Below, in pieces: positions 53,634-62,739 of a DNA stretch of 64,000 bases. Position 1 is the first letter of the stretch. Every line of letters starts with the position of its first letter. Origin of the DNA: Ancylobacter mangrovi (GTDB lineage: Bacteria > Pseudomonadota > Alphaproteobacteria > Rhizobiales > Xanthobacteraceae). Made by a program: the position numbers and the translations under genes. The stretch covers positions 1,054,001 to 1,118,000 of the forward strand of contig NZ_JANTHZ010000001.1 of NCBI RefSeq assembly GCF_024752355.1. The letters are read 5' to 3'. The notes under the pieces are model-generated. The model searched no databases. It was not told the origin of the DNA and saw nothing but the letters and a program-made list of their open reading frames with translations.

Positions 53634-54470
53634 TCAGCGGTCGTCGGCGCCGAGCGTGACCGCCTCCCAGGCGGCGAAGTCGGCCTGCATCGAGGCGAGC
53701 TTGTCGCGCGCATTCTGCAACGCCAGCCTGCCAAGCAGCAGGCGCGCGGGCGGCCTGTCGGCGGTCACGGCGGCGAGCACGGCCTGCGCCGCCTTGATCG
53801 GGTTGCCGGGCGCCGTCGAGGGATGGGAGATCGCGCGCAACCGGGCGCCGACCGTCGCTTCGTAGTCGGCGATCCTGCTCTCCTCGCGCTGCACCGCAGT
53901 GCGGAACTCGGTGCGGAACGGGCCGGGCTCGACCAGCAGCACCTTGATGCCGAGATCGGCCACCTCCTTCGCCAGCGCGTCCGACAGCCCTTCGACGGCA
54001 AACTTGGTCGCCGCGTAATAGCCGGTGCCCGGATTGCCGGCGATGCCGGCCATGGAGGAGAAGTTGACGACGAAGCCGCTACGCTGCGCGCGCATGACCG
54101 GCAGCACGCGGCGGATCAGGCCGGCGAGGCCGAAGACATTGGTCTCGAACATCGCGCGGATCGCGCCGTCCTCGCCCTCCTCGACCGAGCTCTGATATCC
54201 GTAGCCGGCATTGTTCACCAGCACGTCGATCCGCTCGAAGCGCTCCAGCGTGCGCGCGACCGCCTGTTCGACCTGCGCCGCGTCCCTCACGTCGAGCGGC
54301 AAGGCGAGCGCCTGTTCCTCGAAGCCCTGCACGAGATCGGCCATCTTGGCGGGATCGCGCGCCGTCGCCACCACCTTCCAGCCGCGGGCCAGCACCTGCT
54401 TCACCAGCTCGCGGCCGAAGCCCGAGGAGCAGCCGGTAATGAACCAGACGGGCGCGTCGTGATCGGCCAT
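53634..54470 (-). CDS. SDR oxidoreductase (FITGCSSGFGREL subgroup), copy 2
   Basis: 278 residues from ATG 54470; upstream in-frame codons lie in the regulatory region. WFITGCSSGFGRELVKQVLARGW, NNAGYGYQSSVEEGEDGAIRAMFETN and YYAATKFAVEGLSDALAKEV match the 28702 gene at most positions, so the two are clear paralogues. Each sits beside D-2-hydroxyacid dehydrogenase genes. It has its own Crp-like operator and is transcribed singly, converging with the 52854 SDR gene. Confidence 0.87.
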   Translation of the reverse strand: MADHDAPVWFITGCSSGFGRELVKQVLARGWKVVATARDPAKMADLVQGFEEQALALPLDVRDAAQVEQAVARTLERFERIDVLVNNAGYGYQSSVEEGEDGAIRAMFETNVFGLAGLIRRVLPVMRAQRSGFVVNFSSMAGIAGNPGTGYYAATKFAVEGLSDALAKEVADLGIKVLLVEPGPFRTEFRTAVQREESRIADYEATVGARLRAISHPSTAPGNPIKAAQAVLAAVTADRPPARLLLGRLALQNARDKLASMQADFAAWEAVTLGADDR

Positions 54471-54559
54471 CGGGAGTCTCCATGCGGGTGGATGCGGGCC
54501 GGCCGGCGCGCGGCGCCGGGCCGGAAGGCCGCAGCCTAGGCCGGTGCGCGCGCCGGCAC

Positions 54560-54575
54560 TGTCGGACGCGCGACA
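54560..54575 (-). promoter_or_regulatory. Perfect Crp-like operator, class II promoter of SDR copy 2
   Basis: TGTCG-GACGCG-CGACA. On the minus strand, TAGGCT (54538-54533) starts 22 bp away; predicted start near 54526, a 56-nt leader. It lies 50 bp beyond the end of the crp-like gene. Confidence 0.7.
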
Positions 54576-54624
54576 ATCCTCCACCCCGCCCGCGAGCACG
54601 GGCGGCAGGCGCGCTGCGGAGCCC

Positions 54625-55404
54625 TCAGTGCCGCTCGTTGGTGCGCAGCGGCGGGTCGGCCAGGCGCCCGGCGGTCGGGTTGCAGGGAATGAACAGCCGC
54701 CGCCCCTCTCGGCGGATCTCGCCGGCCTTCTCCAGACCCGTCAGCAGCGTGGTCACGCTCTGGCGCGAGGCGCCGATCATCTCGGCGATCTCCTGATGGG
54801 TCAGCCGGCCGTCGATCTCGATCTCCTCGCCGCGGTCGATGCCGTAGAGCGCGCCGAGATGGCGCAACGCCAGCGCGATGCGACGCTCTACCGTGGTCTC
54901 GGCAAGGATCTGGATCACCTTCTTGAGCTGCTCGGCCTTGAACTCGGCGATCGCCAGCACGCAGCGCAGCGCATGGGCCGAGCGTTCGGTGAGCTCGACG
55001 AGTTGCTCGCGCCCGATCCACAGGACGCGGCTGTCCTCCAGCGCCTGCGCCGACCAACAGTGATTGCCGGCCCATCGGGTGCAGCCATGGGCGCCGACCA
55101 GCATGCCCTCCCGGCAGTAGGAGGTGGTGAGCGAGCTGCCATTGTCATGGATGTAGTGAACCTTCACCGTCCCGCGCAGCACGATGAACAGGTTCTCCGA
55201 GCGGTCGCCCTGAAGGTAGAGCGCCTGGTTCTTGGCGAGGCACTTGGCGACCGAGCGGGTGAGGAGGAAGTTCCTGTCCTCCAGCCGCAGCATGTCCATG
55301 AAGCGGGGATAGGGCAGGTTTCCGTTGCGGTCCATGCTGACCTTCACGTCGTGAAGGATGTCCGCACCGGTGGAAGGCGCATATCCGATGGTGCTGGTTT
55401 CCAT
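54625..55404 (-). CDS. Crp/Fnr-family transcription regulator, candidate activator of the TGTCG sites
   Basis: 259 residues. The cyclic-nucleotide-like beta roll spans about 45-140, the dimer helix 145-170 and the HTH 201-222 (LTHQEIAEMIGASRQSVTTLL). In the recognition helix, SRQSVTT replaces the SRETVGR of E. coli CRP: the first Arg is kept, Glu181 becomes Gln and Arg185 becomes Thr, in keeping with a half-site TGTCG instead of TGTGA. The cAMP-binding motif is not recognisable; cysteines 97, 108 and 116 cluster where it would be, hinting at a redox, metal or other ligand. No TGTCG site is seen on its own promoter. Confidence 0.88.
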   Translation of the reverse strand: METSTIGYAPSTGADILHDVKVSMDRNGNLPYPRFMDMLRLEDRNFLLTRSVAKCLAKNQALYLQGDRSENLFIVLRGTVKVHYIHDNGSSLTTSYCREGMLVGAHGCTRWAGNHCWSAQALEDSRVLWIGREQLVELTERSAHALRCVLAIAEFKAEQLKKVIQILAETTVERRIALALRHLGALYGIDRGEEIEIDGRLTHQEIAEMIGASRQSVTTLLTGLEKAGEIRREGRRLFIPCNPTAGRLADPPLRTNERH

Positions 55405-55419
55405 TGGCGTTTTCCTAGG

Positions 55420-55443
55420 CGGATTTATATATATTTTGATTTG
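55420..55443 (-). promoter_or_regulatory. AT-rich promoter region of the crp-like gene
   Basis: On the minus strand CAAATCAAAATATATATAAA supplies TATATA/TATAAA as -10 some 25-35 bp before the gene. No member of the three recurring operator families is present, though the AT-richness is striking in this DNA. Confidence 0.4.
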
Positions 55444-55582
55444 TTTCCGCTCGTTGCTTACGCGCGGCTGGATGGCTCGAACCTTCCTTTTGGGAATGGC
55501 TCCGTCTCCTCCTGCCTGAGCTTAGGTCGAGCGGGCGCGATTTCGCAAGGACGTCGTCCGACGGGCCGTGCCGCAGGCAGGC

Positions 55583-56341
55583 TCAGAAATTCGGCTTGGC
55601 GCCTATCTGCTGCGAGATGATCAGGGCGGTCTGCGTCAGCCCCTCCACCAGCCCGGCAAGCTGCTCCTCGCGGAAACGGAAGCCGGGAATCTGAAAGCCG
55701 ACGCTGCCGATCACGTCGCCCTGCGGGCCGAAGAACGGCACGGCGATGCCGATCGAATTGAGCGTGCGGTGCGAGCGCGACAGGGCAAAGCCCTCCTTCA
55801 GCGTCGCCTCGAGCGCCGCGCGCACTTCGGCCGGGTCCAGCACCTCGCCGCGGATGTTGGTCGTGGTGCAGGTGGCGATGGCGGTGTCGATCTCCTCCGG
55901 GCTCAGATGCGCCAGCAAGGCGCGGCCGGAGGCGCCCCACACCAGCGGGTCGCGACGGTTGAGCTCGACGATGTAGCGCATCGGGTCCTGCGGCGAGGCG
56001 GCCTGCGCGGTGTACATGCGCAGCTGCCGGCGCTCGAGGATCGTCAGCATCGAGGTTTCGTTGAACTGGCGCGTCAGCGCGTCGAGCAGCGGCTCGGCAA
56101 TCTCGGCGAAGGGCATCTTGCCGCTGAGCCGGCCGACGATGCGGTAGAGCTCCATGCCCGGCGAGAAGTTGCCGTCTGTCTGCTCGGCGAACTCGTGCTC
56201 GGCCAGCTTGCGCAGCAGCCGGTGCGTGCTGCTGACCGGCCATCCCAGCAGGTTGGCGGCCTGCTTGGCGTTGAGATGCGGGTAGTCCGACAGCAGGCTG
56301 ACCAGCCTCAGCACGCGGTTGATGGCGCCAATCTCGTTCAT
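55583..56341 (-). CDS. IclR-family transcription regulator
   Basis: 252 residues from ATG 56341 (GTG 56350 is possible). The N-terminal winged HTH is at about 5-65 (AINRVLRLVSLLSDYPHLNAKQAANLLGWPVSSTHRLLRKL), and the C-terminal effector domain contains GASGRALLAHL, LNSIGIAVPFFGPQGDVIGSVGFQIPGFRF. It is divergent from the tandem propeller genes and transporter operon, and likely regulates them through the inverted repeats at 56451-56479. Aromatic-acid or sugar-acid effectors are common in the family. Confidence 0.9.
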   Translation of the reverse strand: MNEIGAINRVLRLVSLLSDYPHLNAKQAANLLGWPVSSTHRLLRKLAEHEFAEQTDGNFSPGMELYRIVGRLSGKMPFAEIAEPLLDALTRQFNETSMLTILERRQLRMYTAQAASPQDPMRYIVELNRRDPLVWGASGRALLAHLSPEEIDTAIATCTTTNIRGEVLDPAEVRAALEATLKEGFALSRSHRTLNSIGIAVPFFGPQGDVIGSVGFQIPGFRFREEQLAGLVEGLTQTALIISQQIGAKPNF

Positions 56342-56450
56342 GGCCAACACGTTAGCCCAACGCTCCGACGCTCACAACGTGGCCGGGGCGCCGTCGCGAT
56401 GCTGTCCCGCTTTGCGTTTGACCGTGCGGCATTCCGCTGCCATATTCCGT

Positions 56451-56479
56451 TGAGTTGGATTTAAAACTCACTCAGTGAG
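56451..56479. promoter_or_regulatory. IclR-type operator candidate and promoter
   Basis: TGAGT-N10-ACTCA (56451-56470) overlaps CTCACT-C-AGTGAG (56467-56479). Upstream TTGACC (56418-56423), 17 bp, CATATT (56441-56446) forms a plus promoter for the propeller/transporter operon; the repeats lie around the start point, consistent with repression. Confidence 0.55.
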
Positions 56480-56546
56480 ATGACCGGCGGGCGAACTCGA
56501 GGCGAGATCGAACCCGTTCCGGCACAGGGCAGGACGGACGCGCAGC

Positions 56547-57551
56547 ATGGACGTGCAGGACAGCAGGCCCGCGGAGAGCGTCGACGGCCCCCTGGTGCTG
56601 GGCACCGGCCGCTTCCGCTACGAGCCGCTCGACGACTGGATGAGCCTGCCGGAGCACGTCGTGCTCGGCGAGGTGGCGGCGGTGGCGGTGGACGCGCGCG
56701 ACCGGGTCTACGTGTTCAACCGCGGCGCCCACCCGATGGTGGTGCTCGGCCCCGATGGCGGCTTCCTCGATAGCTGGGGCCAGGACCTGTTCACCAAGCC
56801 GCACGGCCTGCATATCGGCCCCGACCAGAGCATCTACTGCACCGACGAGGGCACCCACACCGTGTGCAAATGCACGCTGGAGGGACGGCTATTGATGCGC
56901 ATCGGCGTGCCCGGCAGGCCCGCCCCGCGCATGAGCGGGCGCCCGTTCAACCGCTGCACCCACACCGCTCTGGCGCCGAACGGCGACATCTACGTCTCCG
57001 ACGGCTACGGCAACGCCGCCGTGCACAAGTTCAGCCCGGACGGACGGCATCTGCTGAGCTGGGGCCGCTCCGGTTCGGGGCGCGGCGAGTTCAACCTGCC
57101 GCACAACATCCATTGCGACGTCGACGGCCTCGTCTATGTGGCGGACCGCGAGAACCACCGCATCCAGATCTTCGACGGCGAGGGGCGCTACCAGACGCAG
57201 TGGAACAACCTGCACCGGCCGAGCGCGATGTACATGACCAGCGGCCCCTGCCCGCTATGCTTCGTCGGCGAGATCGGCCCCTACATGGCGCATATCCGCG
57301 ACAACCCGAATCTCGGCCCGCGTATCAGCATCCTCTCGAACGGCGAGGTGGTGGGCCGCCTCGACAGCCATGGCGGCCCGGGCACGGGTCTCGGCCAGTT
57401 CACCTCGCCGCACGGCATCGCGCTCGATTCGAGCGGGGACATGTATGTGGGCGAGGTCACGACCTCGTCCTGGCCCTCGCTTTTCCCCGGGCGGCCGCTG
57501 CCCGACAAGCTCAACTCGCTGCGAAAGCTCCGACGGATCGTGGAGGAGTAG
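56547..57551 (+). CDS. NHL-repeat beta-propeller, amidating-lyase-like (copy 2)
   Basis: 334 residues, cytoplasmic. Three PH motifs carry the candidate zinc ligands: KPHGLHI (His86), LPHNIHC (His186) and SPHGIAL (His289). CTDEGTHTVCKC and YVADRENHRIQIFD are typical blade turns. The next gene is a close tandem paralogue. Its position as first gene before a tripartite tricarboxylate transporter implies a cytoplasmic role on the imported compound. A lyase acting on an alpha-hydroxyglycine-like compound or a lactonase are the options; neither is proven. Confidence 0.8.
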   Translation: MDVQDSRPAESVDGPLVLGTGRFRYEPLDDWMSLPEHVVLGEVAAVAVDARDRVYVFNRGAHPMVVLGPDGGFLDSWGQDLFTKPHGLHIGPDQSIYCTDEGTHTVCKCTLEGRLLMRIGVPGRPAPRMSGRPFNRCTHTALAPNGDIYVSDGYGNAAVHKFSPDGRHLLSWGRSGSGRGEFNLPHNIHCDVDGLVYVADRENHRIQIFDGEGRYQTQWNNLHRPSAMYMTSGPCPLCFVGEIGPYMAHIRDNPNLGPRISILSNGEVVGRLDSHGGPGTGLGQFTSPHGIALDSSGDMYVGEVTTSSWPSLFPGRPLPDKLNSLRKLRRIVEE

Positions 57552-57606
57552 CCGGTCCGACCACGCGACAACCGGCGCGAAGACGCCGGAACACAAGGCC
57601 TGGGAC

Positions 57607-58587
57607 ATGGAAACGCTCGAACAGAACATCGTGCTGGGTACCGGCACCTACCGCTACGAGCCGCTCGCCGACTGGGCGAAGCTGCCGCCGGGCTGGACGC
57701 TCGGCGAGGTGCCCTCGGTCGCGATCGACGCCCGCGACCGGGTCTATGTGTTCAATCGCGGCGAACGGCCGCTGATCGTGTTCGACCGCGAGGGAAACGT
57801 CCTCGACAGCTGGGGCGAGGACCTGTTCAGCAAGCCGCACGGGCTGCATATCGGTCCCGACCAGACCATCTACTGCACCGACGAGGGCACCCACACCGTC
57901 ACACGCTGCACGCTGGACGGCCGGGTGCTGCTGCGCATCGGCACGCCTGACCAGCCCTCCCCGCGCATGAGCAACCGCCCGTTCAACCGCTGCACCCACA
58001 CCGCACTGGCGCCGAATGGCGACATCTACGTCTCCGACGGCTACGGCAACGCCGCGATCCACAAATACGACCCGGACGGGCGCTATCTGATGTCGTGGGG
58101 CACGTGCGGCTCGGGGCCCGGCGAGTTCAACCTGCCGCACAAGATCGCCTGCGACGACGACGGCTGGGTCTATGTCGTCGACCGGGAGAACCACCGGGTG
58201 CAGGTGTTCGACGGCAATGGCCGCTACGAGACGCAGTGGAACAACCTGCACCGGCCCGGCGGCATGTGCATGGTCGGGCGCACCGACCCGCTGTTTTTCC
58301 TCGGCGAGCTGCCGCCCCATCTCGCGCATAACCGCGACTATCCCAATCTCGGCCCGCGCATCAGCATCGTACAGAACGGACGGCTGGTGGGGCGGCTTGA
58401 CAGCCATGAGGGCGCGGGCAACGGCCTCGGCCAGTTCACCTCGCCGCACGGGCTCGCGGTGGATTCGCACGGCGACCTTTATGTCGGGCAGGTCACGCGG
58501 AGCACCTGGCCGCTGCTCTTCCCCGGCCGCCCGCTGCCCGAGCAGCCGACCATGCTGAAGAAGCTGCGCCGGCTGCCGGAGGCCTGA
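57607..58587 (+). CDS. NHL-repeat beta-propeller, amidating-lyase-like (copy 3, tandem)
   Basis: 326 residues, the same blade layout and PH motifs as copy 2 (KPHGLHI with His78, LPHKIACD and SPHGLAV). Long stretches are almost identical to copy 2, for example HGLHIGPDQxIYCTDEGTHTV and TALAPNGDIYVSDGYGNAA, indicating a fairly recent duplication; identity is estimated by eye only. The gap to copy 2 is 55 bp. Copies 2 and 3 may have diverged in substrate or form a heteromer. Confidence 0.8.
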   Translation: METLEQNIVLGTGTYRYEPLADWAKLPPGWTLGEVPSVAIDARDRVYVFNRGERPLIVFDREGNVLDSWGEDLFSKPHGLHIGPDQTIYCTDEGTHTVTRCTLDGRVLLRIGTPDQPSPRMSNRPFNRCTHTALAPNGDIYVSDGYGNAAIHKYDPDGRYLMSWGTCGSGPGEFNLPHKIACDDDGWVYVVDRENHRVQVFDGNGRYETQWNNLHRPGGMCMVGRTDPLFFLGELPPHLAHNRDYPNLGPRISIVQNGRLVGRLDSHEGAGNGLGQFTSPHGLAVDSHGDLYVGQVTRSTWPLLFPGRPLPEQPTMLKKLRRLPEA

Positions 58588-58694
58588 CGCGGCAGCAGCA
58601 CCCGCGACAGGCGGAGCACCGACGACACGACGCCAAAGACGACAAGCGGCCGCCCACGAACAAGCCGCGAGCCAAGGGAAAAAGGGAGACAAAC

Positions 58695-59669
58695 ATGAGG
58701 AAGGCACTGCTTCTGGCGCTGACGGGCCTGTTGGCCTGCACCGGCGTCGCATCCGCCGACGACTTCCCGCAGAAGGGCAAGCCGATCACCTTCGTCGTGC
58801 CCTCGACGGCCGGCGGCGGCGCCGATACCGCCGCGCGCCTGCTGGCGCCGCTGCTGGAGAAGGATCTCGGCGTGCCGGTGGAAGTCGTCAACAAGCCCGG
58901 CGCCTCGATGCAGATCGGGCTCGGCTATGTCGCCACCGCCAAGCCGGACGGGCAGACCATCGCCCTGCTGGTGCTGCCGACCGCCGCGAGCGGCTATCTC
59001 GACACCGAGCGCAAATCGCCGTTCGGGCGCGACAGCCTGGTGCCGATCGGCCTCTATTACGGCGCCCCGTTCGGCATCGTGGTGACGAGCTCCAGTCCCT
59101 TCAAGACGCTCAAGGACGTGGTCGACGCCGCCAAGGCGAAGCCCGGCAAGATCAAGGCCGGCACCAGCGGCTTCATGGCCACCGGGCACTTCGCCGCGCT
59201 GGCGTTCGAGAACGGCACGGGCACCAAGCTCGCGACGGTGAATTTCCAGGGCGGCGGGCCGCAGCTCACCGCGCTGATGGGCGGGCACACCGACGTGTCG
59301 ATGAACTCGATCGGCGAGCTCGTCACCCAGCAGAAGTCGGGCGCGCTGCGCATCCTCGCGGTGATGAGCGACAAGCGCGACCCGAACCTGCCGGACGTGC
59401 CGACGGTCGGCGAGGCGGGCTATCCGGAGATCGGCGCCATCGGCTCCGATATCGGCCTCGCCGCCCCGGCGGGCACGCCGCAGGCGGTGATCGACCGGCT
59501 GACGCTGGCGCTCAAGACGGCGATGGACGACCCGACGCTGAAGGAGCGGATGACCGAGTACGGCAACACGCTGAGCTATCTGCCGCCGGCCGAATACGCC
59601 GCCTTCTGGGACAAGGTCGACGCGCGCTTCAAGCCGCTGATCGAGGCCGCGCGCAAGCAGGGCCAGTAG
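58695..59669 (+). CDS. Tripartite tricarboxylate transporter binding protein (TctC/Bug family)
   Basis: 324 residues with a signal peptide (MRKALLLALTGLLACTGVASADD, cleavage near residue 21). PITFVVPSTAGGGADTAARLLAPLLEK is the Bug signature with the carboxylate-binding loops; NKPGASMQIGLGYVA and SVMDSIGEL-type loops follow (here MNSIGEL). It delivers a carboxylic acid to the TctBA pair encoded downstream. AAAAAGGGAGACA precedes the ATG. 107 bp separate it from propeller copy 3, with no terminator visible. Confidence 0.92.
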   Translation: MRKALLLALTGLLACTGVASADDFPQKGKPITFVVPSTAGGGADTAARLLAPLLEKDLGVPVEVVNKPGASMQIGLGYVATAKPDGQTIALLVLPTAASGYLDTERKSPFGRDSLVPIGLYYGAPFGIVVTSSSPFKTLKDVVDAAKAKPGKIKAGTSGFMATGHFAALAFENGTGTKLATVNFQGGGPQLTALMGGHTDVSMNSIGELVTQQKSGALRILAVMSDKRDPNLPDVPTVGEAGYPEIGAIGSDIGLAAPAGTPQAVIDRLTLALKTAMDDPTLKERMTEYGNTLSYLPPAEYAAFWDKVDARFKPLIEAARKQGQ

Positions 59670-59851
59670 CGCTTCCGCCGGCGCCGGCCGTTCCGTCGGG
59701 CTTCGCGATGGGACGGTCCGGCCGCCGCCGGGCGCATCGGTGCCGCGCTCGACCGCGCGCGAGACGGCGCGCTCCCGTACGCGGACGATCGGGACGGCCC
59801 TGGCCGCCCGCCCGCCGCGCGTGCGGCGGCTCCCCGAACACAGGCGACGTG

Positions 59852-60355
59852 ATGACGACACAGCGGGTCTACCAGATCACTTCGGTGGCAATCTTCATCC
59901 CCAGCGTGCTGCTGGTGCGCGGCGCGCTGGAGCTGCACTACTACACGCCCATGGGCCCCGGCCCCGGCTTCTTCCCGTTCTGGCTGGCGCTGATCCTGGC
60001 GCTGCTCTCGGTGATCACCTTCCTCGAGGCGACCTTCGGCGAGGCGGCGCGCGAGCTGGCGCGCGGCAAGGCCGATTTCGCGAGCGACCGCGCCGGCCTG
60101 TTCCGGCTGGTGACGCTGCTGCTCGCCCTCGCCGGCGCCGCCTTCTTCCTGGAGCGGGTCGGCTACGGCGCCACCATGTTCGTGATGAACGCCGTGGTGC
60201 TGTGGGCGCTTGGCACGCGCAACCCGCTGACCATCCTCGTCGTCGCGGCGATCGGCAGCTTCGGTATCGAATACGTCTTCAGCCACTGGCTGAACGTGCC
60301 GCTGCCGAGCGAGGATCTGCCGGGTCTGTGTCCTTCCTGGCTGTGCGGAGCCTAG
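59852..60355 (+). CDS. tctB: Tripartite tricarboxylate transporter small subunit TctB
   Basis: 167 residues, four predicted helices. YYTPMGPGPGFFPFWLALILALLSV is the family motif, and the C-terminus has GIEYVFSHWLNVPLP. It accompanies the large TctA channel in the inner membrane. The start ATG 59852 is chosen because in-frame codons back to 59708 have no site. 182 bp lie between it and the tctC stop, with no gene in that gap. Confidence 0.88.
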   Translation: MTTQRVYQITSVAIFIPSVLLVRGALELHYYTPMGPGPGFFPFWLALILALLSVITFLEATFGEAARELARGKADFASDRAGLFRLVTLLLALAGAAFFLERVGYGATMFVMNAVVLWALGTRNPLTILVVAAIGSFGIEYVFSHWLNVPLPSEDLPGLCPSWLCGA

Positions 60356-60358
60356 CGC

Positions 60359-61852
60359 GTGGAAACCTTCCTGCTTCTCATCGGCGGCTTCGCCGACGTC
60401 CTGCATCCGGGCAATCTCGCCTACGCGCTGATCGGCTGCGTGCTCGGCACGCTGATCGGGGTGCTCCCGGGCATCGGCCCGGCGGCGGGCACGGCCATCC
60501 TGATCCCGGTCACCGCTACGCTCGACCCGACCGGCTCCATCATCATGCTCGCCGCCATCTATTACGGCGCGATGTATGGCGGCACCATCACCTCGGTGCT
60601 CATCAACACGCCGGGCGAGGCGGCCTCCGCCGTCACCTGCCTCGATGGCTACGCCATGGCGAGGCTCGGGCGCGCCGGGCCGGCGCTGTCGGTCGCCGCC
60701 ATCGGCTCCTTCATCGGCGGCACCATCGCCACCATCGGGCTGGTGTTCCTGGCGCTGCCGCTCACCCGGCTCGCCCTCACCTTCGGGCCGCCGGAGATCT
60801 TCGCGCTGCTGCTCATCGGGTTGGTGCTCGTCACCTCGCTCGCCAGCCAGTCCATCTCGAGGGCGCTGATCGCGGCGACCATCGGCCTGCTGCTGGCGCA
60901 GGTCGGCATCGACCCGATCATGGGGATGCAGCGCTTCACCTTCGGCCAGCTCGAGCTGATGGACGGCCTTCCGATCGTGCCGGTGGTGATGGGCCTGTTC
61001 GGCATCGCCGAGATCCTGCTCAGCATCGAGCGGCCGCTGACCGCGATGTTCGCGCCCCCGGTCGGCTCGCTCTACATGTCGCGGCAGGACGTGCGGCGCT
61101 CCGCCGGTCCGGTCGCGCGCGGCACGCTGATCGGCTTCATGCTCGGCCTGATCCCGGGGCTCGGCTCGATGATCCCGGCCTTCCTGTCCTATGCGGTGGA
61201 GCGCCGGATCTCGAAGCACCCGGACGAGTTCGGCCGCGGCGCCATCGAGGGCGTGGCCGGGCCGGAGACGGCCAACAACGCCTACGCCAACGCCGCGCTG
61301 ATCCCGCTCTTCACCCTCGGCATTCCGGGCTCGCCGACCACCGCGATCCTGATGGGCGCGTTCATGATCAACGGCCTGGTGCCCGGCCCGACGCTGTTCG
61401 TCGAGCACGCGCAGTTCGTCTGGGCGGTGATCGCGAGCCTCGTGGTCGGCAACCTGATCCTGCTCGTGCTCAACCTGCCGCTGATCCCGCTCTGGGTGGC
61501 GATGCTGCGCGTGCCCTACCCGATCCTGGTCGTCATCGTCCTCGCCTTCTGCGTGGTCGGCGCCTACAGCCTCAGCAACCAGACCTTCGACATCGGCGTG
61601 ATGCTGGCGTTCGGCGTCGCCGGCTACCTGATGAAGAAGGTCGACATTCCCGCCGCACCGCTGATCCTCACCATGATCCTCGGCCCGCTGCTGGAAAGCG
61701 CGCTGCGCCAGTCGCTGGAAATGTCGGGCGGCGACTTCATGATCTTCTTCGACCGGCCGCTGTCGACGGCGCTGATCGTGCTCGCGGTCGCGGTGCTCGC
61801 CGTCTCGTCGCTGAAGACGTTCAACCAGGTCAAGGTCGACGCCGAGGCGTGA
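60359..61852 (+). CDS. tctA: Tripartite tricarboxylate transporter large permease TctA
   Basis: 497 residues from GTG 60359, 3 bp after tctB. The TctA family motif [19 protein letters not shown] is at about residues 33-51 and its repeat [30 protein letters not shown] in the second half; [24 protein letters not shown] is another landmark. About 11 helices. Together with the Bug protein and TctB it forms a complete secondary transporter for a carboxylic acid. Confidence 0.92.
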   Translation: METFLLLIGGFADVLHPGNLAYALIGCVLGTLIGVLPGIGPAAGTAILIPVTATLDPTGSIIMLAAIYYGAMYGGTITSVLINTPGEAASAVTCLDGYAMARLGRAGPALSVAAIGSFIGGTIATIGLVFLALPLTRLALTFGPPEIFALLLIGLVLVTSLASQSISRALIAATIGLLLAQVGIDPIMGMQRFTFGQLELMDGLPIVPVVMGLFGIAEILLSIERPLTAMFAPPVGSLYMSRQDVRRSAGPVARGTLIGFMLGLIPGLGSMIPAFLSYAVERRISKHPDEFGRGAIEGVAGPETANNAYANAALIPLFTLGIPGSPTTAILMGAFMINGLVPGPTLFVEHAQFVWAVIASLVVGNLILLVLNLPLIPLWVAMLRVPYPILVVIVLAFCVVGAYSLSNQTFDIGVMLAFGVAGYLMKKVDIPAAPLILTMILGPLLESALRQSLEMSGGDFMIFFDRPLSTALIVLAVAVLAVSSLKTFNQVKVDAEA

Positions 61853-61894
61853 GCGCCCGGCTGCGCCCGGTGCAACGAAGGGAAGGAGACGAGG

Positions 61895-62692
61895 GTGGAT
61901 CTGGAACTAACCGGGAAGGTGGCGGTGATCACCGGCGGGGGCGAGGGAATCGGGCGCGCCGCCGCCGAGCGCATCGCCGCCGAGGGCGGCAACGTCGTCA
62001 TCGTCGGACGGCGGGCTGCGCTGGTCGAGGCGACGGCAGAGGCGATCAATGCGAAAGGCGCGGGCACCGTTCTGCCCTTCGCCTGCGACATCACCGAAGA
62101 GGGCGCGGCCGAGCGCATCGTCGGCGCCGCGCTCGCCCGCTTCGGGCGGGTGGACATTCTGGTGAACAATGCCGGCACCTCGCTCGCCAAGCCGTTCGAG
62201 CAGACCACCCGGCAGGAATGGATGAGCGACTTCGACGTCAAGGTGTGGGCGGCGCTCGACCTGATCCGGGCGGTGATCCCGCAGATGCGCACGCTCGGCG
62301 GCGGGCGCATCATCAACGTGACCGCCATCGCCGGCCGCACGCCGCGGGCGGGCTCGCTGCCGACCTCGACCGCGCGGGCGAGCGGCATCGCCGTCACCAA
62401 GGCACTGTCGCGCGATCTCGCACCCGACAACATCCTCGTCAACACGGTGTGCATCGGCTTCATCAAGAGCGGCCAGCACGAGCGGCGGTACCACCGCCAG
62501 GGGCTCGCCGCCGAGGGCGCGGCGCTCGACGCGCTCTATGCCGAGGACGCGCAAAAGCGCGACATCCCGCTCGGGCGCGTCGGCGAGGCGGCGGAAGCCG
62601 GCGACGTCATCGCCTTCCTCGCCTCGGCGCGGGCGAGCTACCTCACCGGCGTCGCCATCAACATCGATGGCGGCACCTCGCCGGTGGTGTGA
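61895..62692 (+). CDS. SDR-fold protein lacking the catalytic Tyr and Lys
   Basis: 265 residues. The Rossmann part is normal (VITGGGEGIGRAAAERI, NNAGTS), but where Tyr-x-x-x-Lys is expected it reads Thr157-S-T-A-Arg161 (PTSTARASGIAVTKAL), and the Ser of the preceding strand is replaced in NVTAIAG. It therefore may not be a conventional oxidoreductase; it might be a binding protein or use another mechanism. Start is GTG behind GGAAGGAGACGAG. It is the last gene of the transporter operon begun at 56547. Confidence 0.85.
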   Translation: MDLELTGKVAVITGGGEGIGRAAAERIAAEGGNVVIVGRRAALVEATAEAINAKGAGTVLPFACDITEEGAAERIVGAALARFGRVDILVNNAGTSLAKPFEQTTRQEWMSDFDVKVWAALDLIRAVIPQMRTLGGGRIINVTAIAGRTPRAGSLPTSTARASGIAVTKALSRDLAPDNILVNTVCIGFIKSGQHERRYHRQGLAAEGAALDALYAEDAQKRDIPLGRVGEAAEAGDVIAFLASARASYLTGVAINIDGGTSPVV

Positions 62693-62723
62693 CCCGCCCG
62701 GGGGCCGATACGGACCCTCAGTC

Positions 62724-62739
62724 TGTCGGCCGGGCGACA
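62724..62739 (+). promoter_or_regulatory. Perfect Crp-like operator, class II promoter of the kinase operon
   Basis: TGTCG-GCCGGG-CGACA. TAAATT (62761-62766) starts 22 bp downstream; predicted start near 62773 and a 96-nt leader before the kinase gene. Confidence 0.7.

Noticed and set aside
55420..55443. Possible FNR box (TTGAT-N4-ATCAA) upstream of the crp-like gene
   Set aside because: Only AT-rich sequence with a partial TTGAT is present; there is no matching inverted half.
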